From positions 223,179-287,178 of the forward strand of contig MNCI01025357.1 of assembly GCA_015680685.1 (NCBI GenBank): DNA of 64,000 nt. The letters are read 5' to 3'. Source of the DNA: Gnetum montanum (Eukaryota; Streptophyta; Gnetopsida; Gnetales; Gnetaceae). Made by a program: the position numbers and the translations under genes. Every line of letters begins with the position of its first letter. Position 1 is the stretch's first letter. Positions 11,941 to 23,131 of this stretch are shown here, in pieces. The notes below the pieces were generated by a model that searched no databases, was not told the origin of the DNA, and saw only the letters and a program-made list of their open reading frames with translations.

Positions 11941-13300
11941 CATAGATAAAGAATCAATTCCTCTTCATATATTATCCATCAATGAAGAAAATGATATCCC
12001 ATTTGCTCCCAATCGGTTGTATGATCCATGGTATGGGGATATCAAGTTTTATTTAACCTTCCATCGTTGTCCCTCAGATTTACCTAGATATAAAAGAAAG
12101 CTCTTAATATCAAAATGTTCTAAATTCGCTCTAATAAGTGGTGAATTATTTAGAAAGAACTTCCAAGGGATATACCTTAAGTGTTTGAACCAAGAGCAAG
12201 CTAACAATGCTGTAAAACAACTTCACAATGAAGGACATATAGGATACCGCTCATTAGTTCATAAAATTGTGAGAGCTGGTTATTATTGGCCTACTATGAT
12301 TAATGATGCTTATAACCTAGTTAAGACGTGTGTCCAATGCCAGATATTTAAAGGTAAAGAATCCAAGAGTTCGACCCCATTACAACCTATAATAGAAACA
12401 AGACCATTTGCCCAATGGGCCTTAGATTTTATTGGAGTGATCAATCCTTTATCTACCACCCTACATAAGTTCATTTTGACAGCCACTGATTATTGCACAC
12501 GTTGGTTAGAGGTGAAAGCAACCAAAACTGCATCATCTCGTGAGGTCATTCGCTTCTTAGAAAATGATATAATCTCCAGATATGGTTATCCTTATGCTTT
12601 AGTAGTTGATAATGGGCCCGCCTTCATTTCCATAGAGTTTACAAATTGGGCTAGAGACCATAACATCATTGTCAAGGCAGTAACCGAATATTACCCACAA
12701 GGTAATGGTTTGGCTGAGTCTTCCAACAAAATTATATTAGATGGGATTAAAAAGTTGGTAGCCCAAAATCCATGAACTTGGCATGAACAATTAAAATGGG
12801 CAGTTTGGGCTGATAGGATTCGTTACAAAGAATCGATCAAGACTACGCCATATGATTTAGTGTACGGACAAGAACCCATATTGCCAATTAATTTACAGAT
12901 CCCTACATATCAATTCTTCTTGGACTACTTACCAACTAATGAGCATCTAATATCACGAGCATGTGACATTTTGAACTTAGAACTTAAAAGGGTTAAAGCA
13001 ATCGAAAATATGTGTGGTCATCAACAAATTGTCAAGAGATGGTTCGATAAAAAATATGCAGCTAAAAATTTTCAAGTAGGTGATCTAGTCCTCAAGAGAG
13101 ATAGAGCGTCTGGTCAGACTGGCCCTCAAACTAAGTTTTCACCTATGTGGTCAGGTCCATTCCAAATTGTAGACATCACTGCCCCAAATGTGTTTAAGAT
13201 TGCTGATTTGCAAGGATATAGGTTGAATAGGAATTTTAATGCATTTCATTTGAAACATTTCTACTCAGGTACCCCACGTGGGCATCTGGTAGATTCTTAG
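11941..13300 (+). pseudogene. Tat-A integrase (one stop)
   Basis: The N-terminal zinc-binding HHCC region spans about 12220-12350 (HNEGH ... CVQCQ). The catalytic core follows, with the two aspartates in WALDFIG and VVDNGPAF and the glutamate in GLAESSN. The C-terminal domain includes MWSGPFQIVDI, near 13145. One TGA at 12773 splits it; the frame continues to TAG 13298-13300 without a chromodomain. It would insert the cDNA and make the 5-bp target duplication seen around the element. Confidence 0.88.
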
Positions 13301-14591
13301 TTGCATGTTTTCTTCCCCTTTTTCTTTGCATTTCATATGTATATTATTGCATTTCCATATTTTGCTTGCATTTTCATCATTTCCTTCTTAGCATATTGTT
13401 TTGATTATTGTGTTCTTCATATGATTTTAATAATCATTGGTCATTTGAGTTACTTGATATTGGGTCATCTTAACACCATTGGAAAATAATGTAGGTATGA
13501 TATAATTTACTATTACTATGATATAATGCTATAAAATCCACTTTATATTTTATACTGTAACTCTTTCCAATTGATTCCAAGGTTTCAGTTTATTTGTTAT
13601 GTTTGATTATGGAGCATTTGATTTATACAAACTTATCATGCTATCATCATGATCATGTGAGTGTAGGATATGTGATGTTGGAGAGTGGTTAGTCATAATT
13701 ACTAGGTGACCTTGGAAAATTCTATCCTTTCCTCTCATAAGCCCAAGCCCTCAGGTATGATGATCCATGGCTATCCTGTGAACAACGGGGTGAAGTGTGT
13801 TCATTTCTACTTGAGAACCCTTAGCCACCCAGGAGACCTGCTATGATGCCACCAATCAAAGGCACATACACGAGGGTTGAACTGCACCATGGGCAAAGTT
13901 TCCAAAAGGACCATGCTCTTTGGCAGTGCAGCTAATCGGCCAGACTCGTGTTGGAATTCCTACCTCAAGAATGAAGTACACCATGAGCAAAGTTTCCTTA
14001 AAAATAAAACAAAACAAAAAATGAGGACCGTGTTCATTGGCAGTGTAATAAGTTCTTGAGTGTGATGGGGTCCGGCAGCAATCCTCACCCTAACCTCCGT
14101 TTCCCCTTTTAAATTTAAGTTTTTCAAAAAAAAAAAAAAAAGAAGAAAAAAAAACAAGGAAAAATCTGAAAGTTGTGGCTTACTATGATCTAACATGAGC
14201 TTTAGCTCATCCTCCTCATTAAGTTTTGTATAAGTCACTTGCTCAAAATAGTCTGCATACTTTTACTGTTACCTTGTGAGAATATTGAGAATGAGAGCTT
14301 AAGTATATATCTACATATATATATATATANNNATATAATTACACATATATTTCTATAGATCTTAGTCAAAATATCAATAAATTATATATTTAGATTTTAA
14401 TGGTTGTTTGGATGACCTATGTCGGTATCTCTTTCAATTATTTGATTATTTTGATCATGTTTAGAACATTATAGCTTACTTTCAAGTTTGCATTTCTTGT
14501 TTCATGTTATTTTTGTTCCCCACCATTTGCATTTTTATTCAAAATTTTCTAGTTCTTGCACTTGCATGCAATCTATAGTTTGGGGGCTAAG
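13301..14591 (+). other. Tat-A 3' non-coding region and polypurine tract
   Basis: This is a 1.3-kb non-coding stretch between integrase and the 3' LTR. It contains an (AT)n run broken by an assembly gap (N at 14330-14332). It ends in TTTGGGGGCTAAG (14579-14591), a typical Tat polypurine tract directly abutting the LTR. Element B has a clearly related stretch on the other strand at about 36330-37500. Confidence 0.8.
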
Positions 14592-16117
14592 TGTTGAGGC
14601 CAACCTCACCCATGCTAGGCATAGGGCCTTGATCAACAGTGACCACCATTAAAACAATAGTATTTCGATAAGCAACAGAGAGATTCTGGAGGTGAAGCAA
14701 GCATTGAATATGAATTCCAACCATTTGTTGGAGAAACCAGGCAAGATGGATATAAAGTATTTAGGCATTTTGGATGTAATTCGTTTGATGTATGCCAGCA
14801 CCAAGCAAGCATTTTTTTTTTACAAAGTAAAGCAAAGCAATTGTCCATGTGCTGGTGGGCTTTGTTGGCCTGTAAAAAATATATTCTAAAAGAAAAATAA
14901 ATTAATACAGAACAAATCATGAGCAATAGAACTGCGCTAAAGAGAACGTCACCCACCAAAAAATAAAAAATAAAAGGAATGAGGACCGACCAATGTGCAT
15001 TGAAAAAATAAAATATAAACTTAAGGCTTATTTTCTTTTTTTATTTCAGGTGGCTCACATTGCAGTTGACGTGGAAAAGGCAGCTTGCAGTTTAGGGTTA
15101 GGGTTTTTCTCTTGCCGAGCCACTATTTAAAGGGGACGTAGGCCTGTTTCTTAAAGAAGGTGGAGAGATCTAGGTGCAGAGGCATGGTCTCTGAGAAGTG
15201 CAGATCTAGAGGCGCAAAGGACGGGTTTCTCAGGCCAGAGGGGGTAGCAGCTGTTTTCTTTGAGAGCATCTTTCTTTGTTCCTTGTTTTCTTTGATTCAG
15301 TTGATTGGGTTTTTATCTTTGTTTTCCTGTCCATGTTTTGAATCCTGTAATCAATTGCAAAACATGTTTATCATTCTTTTTAAATCAGAACTTTGAGTAA
15401 GATTTTTTGTTCCAATCATTTTGTTCGGATCTTCGCATGAGTAACGAGGATCTTGACGGTTTACTTTAATTTCCAAGGTTTTCCTCTAATAAGGATTCCA
15501 TCTTTGAATTCCATTTATCTGAATCTGTGCTTTGATTTTGAACAATTTATCCATTTCATGGATCCTTGCAATTTAGCTTTGGTGTATCAGGTGTAATTTG
15601 ATCATGGAAACTGTCTATCTACTTTTTATTTTTTTTATATAAGAATTCCTGTATACTTTGTTTGACTAAATATAAAAGATTAAGCCGGAGGAGGTCGTTG
15701 CCATCATAGGTGTAGCTGACACTGAGCAGTGATCAAGGCCTCTTCTAGGACATCTAACCCCTGTCTGGAGACAGTGGCTAAATCTTCCTTCTGTTTAGAG
15801 CACCAAATAAGTTTTAATTTTAATTTGAATTTATCTTCTTTTTTTGTCATTTATTTTATTCAAAAACCACACAAATATTTAATTTTGATTTTTAATTGTT
15901 TTACTATGTTTTTCAAGATTTAATAGAATTTTCATAAAATCAAATTTAAGTTTTTAATATTTTACTTAAAATATTATGATTATTATTATTGTCACATGGC
16001 CGTTTCTAGTTGAGACCATTCCCGGGTTTCCGTACCCATACGGGAGGTGCCCTAGGCGATAGTCTCCTAAAACGAGTTTTCACAGGTGTTCGCGTGTCCA
16101 AAATTTACGCATCAACA
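14592..16117 (+). repeat. Tat-A 3' LTR
   Basis: 1526 bp, TGTTGAGG...CATCAACA, direct copy of the 5' LTR. It is followed at once by the target duplication GGTAC. Confidence 0.95.
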
Positions 16118-16804
16118 GGTACATATCACCAACATGGAAAAAAAAACTTTTATAGAACTTACTTAGAATTTGTGTGACATTTTATCCAATGAAATCAAAC
16201 CCATAACTGAACCTTTCTAAATCAAACATTTAGATTTGGCACTAGCCCTGATTTTCTTAAATTTATATAACCTTAGGATTCTATGTACCTAGACTTAAGT
16301 CATGCTAAGGCCCCACTACAACAGGGCGTTGTTGGCGTAAGTTGCCCACACAAAACCCCTATGCTAAATATTTCTAAATTTAGATTTATATTTCATATAA
16401 GAGAGATAATCCTCTCAGTGTTGTAGAAATTGTTAGGATATCATATCCATCTGAAATAACATTCAGCATCTATAGGAAGTTGCAAGCTGAAGTTTGTTAA
16501 TTCTCAAAGGGTTTTGATATCTCAAAGTCCTAATATATCTTCCTCTTAGTCCTTGAAGTTAACTTTCACTTTCAAGAGCATATCAACGAAAGATATGGAG
16601 GGTGCATATTATCCTTGGATAAACAACTCAAAGATATGTTGGATGAAGAATTAAAAATAGGAGTTGAAGTTGTAAATTTGGATTCAAACATATCAATAAA
16701 CATTACTGAAAATATTAGTGGCCCTTAAAATAAGGAGCCACCTAGCACGGCAGCAGGAATTTTGTGGGGGACGTGGACATAGGAGAATGTGGGTGACGTG
16801 GGTG

Positions 16805-17045
16805 TTGATGTGTAAAATTTGGATGCACCAACACCTGCAAAAAAAGAAAAAAAACTCATTTGAGGAGACTAGGGTGCCTCTCATATGGGCACAGAAACCT
16901 CGGAATAGTCTCAGTTGGAAAAGGCTATGTGATGTTCAAAAAAATAGTAAAGCAAACTAGAAAGTTGGGAGAATTTAAATTGAATAACTATCTTGAATTT
17001 CAAGACTTAATAAAAATATAGTAACTAGTAAATTTAAACTTTTCC
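16805..17045 (-). repeat. Diverged LTR end of the Tat-A family
   Basis: Read on the reverse strand this follows the last ~240 bases of the Tat-A LTR. On the + strand it shows ggatgcaccaacacctgc, gaggagactagg, gcctctcatatgggcac and gaatagtctcag, matching the reverse of the gaccattcc / cccatacgggaggtgcc / atagtctcct blocks. It is an old truncated copy. From 16123 to 16804 I see no gene. Confidence 0.6.
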
Positions 17046-17492
17046 TTGGTCTCCTATTGTTGCTGATAGTTTGTTGCTATAGGTGGTGCCCATTTCCAAG
17101 TATGAAAACCCCAACCATTGTAGAAATCTGTTGTCCCACTCTTATCCTACGTTGCTGGTGATGGAGAGAGAGAGGGAGAGGGAGCACTGGTCCCCTATTC
17201 CCACCGGTTGATTCCCATTGCCAATGCTAACATTGTTCGCACTACCACGCATACATGTTATCTACCATTGCTAGCAAAGAATCCTATGTCGCTACTACTA
17301 AGAGGGAGACCTCTCACTTGTGTCACCATCACTTGCAGCATGCTGTCCAGAGCTACCACCATTGTCACACTAACTACCACACATGCTGCGGAGAGAGAGA
17401 GAGGGAGCAATGCACCACCTGCTGGTGCCTCTAACTCATGAGCAGTATCTACCACTCATTGCTGAAATGCATCTTTAACATGCAGTAATAAC
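17046..17492. other. Non-coding host or relic DNA left of copia-G
   Basis: Contains GA-rich runs (gagagagaggga near 17165 and 17393) and CCACCA/CACCATT-like simple texture. Short open frames here look like by-products of low complexity. The same texture resumes at 27560-27710 and 34869-35330, so the three pieces were one stretch before copia-G and copia-H landed. Confidence 0.5.
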
Positions 17493-17832
17493 TGTTAGCA
17501 GATCTGGCAGCAAAATATGAAATGAGATGAAAATAAAGAGAAATTGAACCATAGGCAAATGCAGAAAGATCTTATTATCAGAAATGGAAATAACAAGCTT
17601 CTCTCTTCATCATAAGGAGAGAACAAGAAGAAGCCTCTCTCTCATGCAATAGAATAATGTAAGAATGGGATAGAAAGGGGATGTATATGATGGGTACAAA
17701 AATTGAGGTGAGGGAGGTCCCTTAAATAACTAAATAATCATCCGCTATTTTAATAACCATAGCCTAAATTTAGCAAGATAACTGTAGCTAAATTTTAGCA
17801 GCCTAAATTTAGCAGAATAACCATGGCCAGCA
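17493..17832 (-). repeat. copia-G 3' LTR
   Basis: 340 bp, matching 27194-27554 by eye with several differences and one short indel region around the repeated tttagca motif. Outer flank is ATAAC. Confidence 0.93.
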
Positions 17833-17871
17833 ATCTCATACCATCCTTTCTACCTTGCCATTCTATGTTGC

Positions 17872-17976
17872 TTATGTTATTGCTAGGCCATATGAGGATC
17901 TACTCCAATAAAATTTATCCATGTTAATCGGCTTGGTTAGAACATCTGTAAGATTATTCTTGGTGTGTACCTTCTG
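17872..17976 (-). pseudogene. copia-G RNase H C-terminal remnant
   Basis: The last codons before the 3' LTR read VHTKNNLTDVLTKPIN and end at 17872. This is the C-terminal signature of copia RNase H (HT..N.AD.LTK). It follows the captured PPR sequence in the same reading frame; the junction is near 17970-17977. It is the part of pol left after the capture. Confidence 0.85.
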
Positions 17977-18759
17977 CATATCAATAAAGAGCCTAAAAGC
18001 ATGCTCCTCATAACCTTCATGCAAAGAACAACCCGAAATCAGGGCATTCAATGATACAACATTCCACTGTGGAATTTCTTGAAAAGCTTGCAATGCATCC
18101 TCCAACCTCCCACTTTTTGAGTACATGGTGACAACGGCATTGGAGACAGTAACATTAAGATTTAACCCAGATTGAATAGCCCTGGAATGAAGTTGCGTGC
18201 CTAGTTGCAGATCTTCAATCCCACCACAAATGCCAATGAGATTTGAATATGTAAATGCATCAGGCCTAAAACCAGCCCAAAAAACTTTCCTAAACATCTC
18301 CAGGACCTGCCCACAAAACCCAGCATGAACATACCCTGCAATCATGGTATTCATTACAGCCAGATCCTTAGTGGGAATTTTATCAAAGACATTGCATGCA
18401 TCCACCAATCTCCCAAACTTAGCATACAAATCAACAAGATTGCAGCTCACGACCGCATGTACACAATACCCAATTTTAAAAGAATATGAATGTACCTGTG
18501 ATCCAAAACTTAAATCTCCACAATTCAAACAGCAACTTAGCAAGCCTCCAAGAGTAAAATCATCAAGGGCAAACCGAAAAGCCCTCATTTGCTAAAACAT
18601 GAGGCACATTTTCTGGATAAATTCCCGCTGGGCATATGCAGATATCATAGAGTTCCATGAAACAACATCCCGTTCTGGCATGTTTTCAAATAGCTGCCAT
18701 GCATCCTCTATTCTTTGACACCTTCCATACATGCTGCATAGTTTGTTGATCATGGAAAG
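17977..18759 (-). pseudogene. Captured PPR gene, C-terminal part
   Basis: Tandem pentatricopeptide (PPR) motifs of the PLS kind are seen on the - strand, including MINKLCSMYGRCQRIEDAW, DVVSWNSMISAYAQ, NTMIAGYVHAG, FTYSNLIGICGG and NAVVTMYSKSGRLEDA. PPR proteins bind organelle RNA and guide its editing or processing. The piece has one break at about 18589-18592 (TAG) and then runs open into the copia tail. It begins at the target site of palindrome-E and continues in frame with 24503-24724 on the far side. No E or DYW C-terminal domain is present, because the copy is cut where it joins the copia RNase H end. It is probably a retro-copied fragment and non-functional. Confidence 0.88.
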
Positions 18760-19956
18760 TGAAACACCACAAAATTCGCGCTTAGTACTTGTCCGACACC
18801 AAAGAAAGACCCTGAGACCCACGGACGACCTCGACTACATGAAATGTCATACATGGCAATCTTGGGGCTTGAAATACTTGGTTTTCACTAAGTATGTTGC
18901 GCCAGCGTATATGCTCAGCGTATATGCCCAAGTTCACACCTACAGTGTATACGCCTGACACCCTACAGTGTATACGCCTGGCACCCTACTGCGTATACGC
19001 CCGGCACTCCATCGTGTACGCCCAGGTACTGCCGATGCATACGCTCGATGACAAGATCTCCAATGACAACATGAAGACAACACCAAAGAGCAAAGATTGA
19101 AGCAAGTGGACATCCTTCGGCATATACGCCCAGGATTCACCAGCGTATACGCCCTGCATCCGCCAGCGTATACGCCCAACACAGCATCTCCACCCAAGTT
19201 CACAGGCTTGCCTCATTCAGCGTATACGCCCAGTGTATACGCCCACCTCACACGGCATATACGCCCAGCGTATATGCCCGATAGATGTAATATATTGTAT
19301 TTTTATAAAGTGTGTGCTCCCGGTCAACACGCCACGTGTCTCCTAACCCGAGTCTAGCGTAACAACCTGTATATAAACCCCAATTTCCCACGTCACCCAG
19401 GTCGGTTGGCAAAATATCGGAGCATACCAGAGAACATTTACGTTGCGCACAAGAGCTAAAACCCTCTTACGCTGGAGAGCCCTGTACGCCGTACACACAG
19501 TCTCTACGCTTCGTCTGCCTTGTGAACTAGCCGAGTCATTCCTGCATACGCCGGGGCTTTTCGTCTACCTTGTGTTCCCTCACGACTGCGTTAGACCTGT
19601 GCACTGTACTTTGACTCTGTAATACCATTGTTTACATTTGCTGCATAAGATTGTTTACATTTTTATGTCAACTTGGTGCACGCATTCTGTTTACGCCCGT
19701 TTACGCTCACGCTCTGTTCGCATCTGTTTTACGCCATTTACGCTTTGTTTATGCTCGCTACATCGTTTACGCATAACCCAGCGTATAGCACTTTGCGTAC
19801 GCGTGGGGAAATCCTTGTCTGATCCGCGTGCAGACCACCCAAGGTACTCTGCCTTCGTGCATTCCAGCTTGCCCTCAGGCGAAGGCAGGGTCTTCTGTTC
19901 TCCTCCTGTGATCCCACGGTCTCTGTTTTCCTTCTAGCTGGAGACCGACGATTTCA
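18760..19956 (+). repeat. Palindrome-E left LTR
   Basis: Starts TGAAACACC. The end is placed at GATTTCA (19956) because it mirrors the start; 19965 (GTACA) is possible. A TATA box TATATAAA lies at 19370-19377, just downstream of the GCGTATACGC array. It matches the reverse complement of 23132-24306. Confidence 0.85.
18906..19285 (+). repeat. GCGTATACGC palindrome array in U3 (left)
   Basis: More than a dozen copies of the 10-base palindrome GCGTATACGC and close variants, each followed by C-rich spacer such as CCAG or CCTGGCACC. They lie upstream of the TATA box. Open frames on both strands here are products of the repeat. Confidence 0.9.
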
Positions 19957-19970
19957 GGAAGTACAGAAAT

Positions 19971-19988
19971 TGGCGCTAGAAGGAGGGC
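19971..19988 (+). other. Palindrome-E primer-binding site (left)
   Basis: TGGCGCTAGAAGGAGGGC directly after the LTR; the canonical-looking Tat primer site. The inverted copy is at 23100-23117. Confidence 0.85.
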
Positions 19989-19999
19989 TCCTAAAGCCC

Positions 20000-20600
20000 T
20001 TACCTGCAAACTCCTAGCGTTTACGCTGTGAACTCCAAGCTGCTCCCTGCTCAAACCTTCCTAGCGTTTACGCTGCCCAATCTAAAACCCCAGCTTGCAA
20101 CTGTCCAGCGTCTATGCTGTACAGTGTTTATGCTCTTAAAAGCTTACTAGCTCCTACGCGTCTCGTTTTATGCCAGCTCCTGTTTGACGCTACAACCTCT
20201 TTTACTGTCTCCTGTTTTACGCTGAGCTCGTTTTACGCTGTGACTTGTTTTCACGTTGCAACTTGTGTTACGCTGAGCCCTATTTTACGCTGAGCCTGTT
20301 ATACGCTGTGAATTGTTTACGCTACAACTTGTGTTACGCTGAGCCCTGTTTTACATTGAACCTTATTTTACTCTGCAACTTGTTTTACACTCCTGTGTTA
20401 CGCCGATTACTTGTTCTACGCTGCAACTTCTTGTACGCTATCTCCTGTTTTACGCTGCCACGTAGTTTACGCTGTCCTCTTTTACGCCGTGATCCAGCTT
20501 ATGCTTTATACGCTCCCCAGCGTCTACGCTGACCATATACATTGTATACGTTGTCACTATACGTTGTCCATTGAAGCGTATACGCTCCACACTACACAAC
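20000..20600 (+). repeat. TTTACGCTG-rich leader repeat (left)
   Basis: The untranslated leader is built from dozens of degenerate units such as GTTTTACGCTGAGCC and GTTACGCTGCAACTT, period roughly 15-22 bases. The inverted copy is at about 22490-23090. Confidence 0.85.
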
Positions 20601-20646
20601 ACTAACTGCGCATCTCCGGACCGATTCATATTCGTGACATATCATC

Positions 20647-21862
20647 ATGAATCCCGCAAATAACACTACTGCCACCACTCAAACCCCCGCCATTGTGGAC
20701 ATCACAGCCATCCAACAGCCTATCGCACAGCACCCGGGAGTGCAACCTACAGCGGGGCCCTGCCGATCCCTACGGCTACAGGGTCGAGATCCAGCCTCCA
20801 ACATCATCACCCAGGATCAGTATAATTTTATATGTATTAAAATACAAGCTGGCCTGGCTATTGACCGAGCTGAAATGGAAGTGAAAAGACAGTTCAAACT
20901 CTTCTACAGGAGAGGACACGAGTTCACCCCTTCCCCATATGATGTAATCCTGGTTCCGGAGTAGTATTTGGAGCTCGTCACACAACTCCTCTTGCAAAGG
21001 AGCCGCATGTTGGATCGGTATGCGCTAGAACCCCAGCCAGAAGAAGAGGACGACTTCGCCGCTCAATCCAAGCATGAGGACTCCTACCACACTCTTAGCC
21101 TGCAAGCGCAGGCTAACCCCATTTTTCACCCAGAAACAAGGGAAATCCTGCCCCTCCAGCATCTTAGGTTCGCCTAGGCTCAAGCACCACCACTTGAAAC
21201 ATCAGCGCTAGTGCATATCCCTCCTCCAAGTGACTCCCAACCTAACACTTTCCCTCTCGCAGTCATCCCTACTACAGCTGCGGGCTCGTCCTCGCAAGCA
21301 CCGCCCCCTCTATCTAACGTGGGAGTGACATTCCCACCCCGAGTGATAGGGATGCCACACGTCATCCCAGCCTCCACATCCGCTCATTACATCCCGCACA
21401 TCCAAGCAAATGCAGGCCCCTCAGTGGCTGTAACCCAACAGAGAGCCTCTTCACACAACATGGCCGAGCAATGGCTAGCGATGGGTATGCCGTCACACCA
21501 GCCTTCTCACCCCCACGTGCCACCCCACACAATTCCACCAGTTATTTTTCCCCAGGTACAGCCCCAGCCGTAGCAAACGCAACCTTTCCCATACAACATG
21601 TTGTCCTCAGTGCAACCCAGAGTAAACTTTCCACAAGCACAACCGTTGATCGCCCAGCTTTTGGCCTTTCAACCCACAATTCAACAGTCTAACTTATACA
21701 CAGCCCCACACACACAACCCGTCGCTTCACCGAGTGCCCAAGATTGGGTGGATGCCAAGAAACTGATGCAGGAATTGACAGACGAGGTAAAATACCTCAA
21801 AACAGCCACTGACGGGGAGTTGAAGGTAGTATATTTCTACAACGATGACCCCATCAGCTACA
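20647..21862 (+). pseudogene. Palindrome-E gag-like frame
   Basis: One frame from ATG 20647 (MNPANNTTATTQ) runs about 405 codons across the left arm and the spacer. Stops are at 20962, 21175 and 21571, all TAG. The protein is rich in Q, P, S and T, with a more structured part near 20780-20940 and a probable helix near 21740-21830 (DAKKLMQELTDEVKYL). It has the composition and position of a Tat gag N-terminal region, but no capsid domain or zinc knuckle is reached before the frame meets the inverted arm at 21865. At the first stop, TAG at 20962, the right arm has CAG (22124-22126 on the other strand). The left copy therefore decayed after the arms formed or came from a different template. Confidence 0.65.
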
Positions 21863-21864
21863 GG

Positions 21865-22447
21865 GGAGGGATATGCACTAGCGCTGATGTTTCAGGTGGT
21901 GGTGCTTGAGCCTGTCGAACCTAAGATGCTGGAGGGGCAAGATTTCCCCTATTTCTGGATGAAAAATGGGGTTAGCTTGCGCTTGCGGGCTAAGAGTGTG
22001 GTAGGAGTCCTCATGCTTGGATTGAGCAGTGAAGTCATCCTCTTCTTCTGGCTGGGGTTCTAGTGCATACCGATCCAACGTGCTGCTCCTTTGCAAGAGG
22101 AGTTGTGTGATGAGCTCTGAATACTGCTCCGGAACCGGGATTACATCATATGGGGAAGGGGTGAACTCGTGTCCTCCCCTGTAGAAAAGTTCGAACTACC
22201 TTTTCACTTCCATTTCAGCTCGGTCAACAGCCAGGCCAGCTTGTATTTTAATACATATAAAATTATACTGATCCTGGGTGATGATGTTGGAGGCTGGATC
22301 TCTCCCCTGTAGCTGTAGGGATCGGCAGGGCCCCGCTGTAGGTTGCACTCCCGGGTGCTGTGCGACAGGCTGTTGGATGGCTGTGATGTCCACAATGGCG
22401 GTGGTTTGAGTGGTGGCAGTAGTGTTATTTACGGGATTCATGATGAT
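21865..22447 (-). pseudogene. Palindrome-E gag start, inverted copy
   Basis: On the - strand the frame starts at ATG 22441 with MNPVNNTTATTQ and follows the left-arm protein closely. It ends at the arm junction, with a one-base indel near 21915 relative to the left arm. It duplicates the first ~190 codons only. Confidence 0.8.
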
Positions 22448-22489
22448 ATGTCATGGATATGAATCGGTCGGGAGATGCGCAATTAGTGT

Positions 22490-23090
22490 TGTGTAGCGTG
22501 CAGCGTATACGCTTCAATGGACAACGTATAGTGACAGCGTATACAACTTATATGGTCAGCGTAGACGCTGGGGAGCATATACAGCATAAGCTGGGTCACG
22601 GCGTAAAAGAGGACAGCGTAAACTACGTGGCAGCGTAAAACAGGAGATAGCGTACAAGAAGTTGCAGCGTAGAACAAGTAATCGGCGTAACACAGGAGTG
22701 TAAAACGAGTTGCAGATTAAAATAAGGCTCAATGTAAAACAGGGCTCAGCGTAACACAAGTTGTAGCGTAAACAATTCACAGCGTATAACAGGCTCAGCG
22801 TAAAATAGGGCTCAGCGTAACACAAGTTGCAACGTGAAAACAAGTCACAGCGTAAAACGAGCTCAGTGTAAAATAGGAGACGGTAAAAGAGGTTGTAGCG
22901 TCAAACAGGAGATGGCATAAAACGAGGCGCGTAGGAGCCAGTAAGCTTTTAAGAGCATAAACACTGTACAGCGCAGACGCTGGACAGTTGCAGGCTAGGG
23001 TTTTAGATTGGGTAGCGTAAACGCTAGGAAGGTTTGAGCAGGGAGTGGCTTGGAGTTCACAGCGTAAACGCTGGGAGTTTGCAGGTAAGG
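22490..23090 (-). repeat. TTTACGCTG-rich leader repeat (right)
   Basis: Inverted copy of the left-arm leader; on the + strand seen as repeated cagcgtaaaacagg, cagcgtaacacaag and similar. Confidence 0.85.
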
Positions 23091-23099
23091 GCTTTAGAA

Positions 23100-23117
23100 G
23101 CCCTCCTTCTAGCGCCA
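23100..23117 (-). other. Palindrome-E primer-binding site (right)
   Basis: Reverse complement reads TGGCGCTAGAAGGAGGGC, identical to the left-arm site. Confidence 0.85.
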
Positions 23118-23131
23118 ATTTCTGTACTTCC

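Larger units (their letters stand above)
5340..16117 (+). mobile_element. Tat-A: complete Ty3/gypsy Tat-type LTR retrotransposon
   Basis: The element is 10.8 kb, starts TGTCGAGG and ends CATCAACA. It is flanked by the 5-bp target duplication GGTAC (5335-5339 and 16118-16122). Order: 5' LTR 5340-6866, primer-binding site, Gag, protease, an archaeal-type RNase H, RT, the usual gypsy RNase H, integrase, a 1.3-kb non-coding 3' stretch, polypurine tract, 3' LTR 14592-16117. The LTRs look about 97% alike by eye, so insertion was fairly recent. The coding region has several stop codons and one frameshift and is not autonomous. The Tat assignment rests on the extra RNase H, the Tat-like primer site and the purine tract. 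Confidence 0.93.

Noticed and set aside
14633-14959. Protein frame present at both 5509-5712 and 14633-14959
   Set aside because: Both lie in the Tat-A LTR pair; the duplication reflects the LTRs and the frame is not coding-like.
17977-18759. Functional PPR gene
   Set aside because: It is fused to copia sequence, carries stops and is split by a 5.7-kb insertion.
18906-19285. CRISPR-like array
   Set aside because: The repeats are short palindromes with degenerate spacers in a plant LTR; no cas genes and wrong repeat size.
18894-19357. Overlapping small open frames
   Set aside because: They lie in the GCGTATACGC array of the palindrome-E LTR and recur inverted at 23731-24187; no coding evidence.
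20245-20605. Cysteine-rich small open frames
   Set aside because: They translate TTTACGCTG leader units; the same frames occur in the inverted arm.
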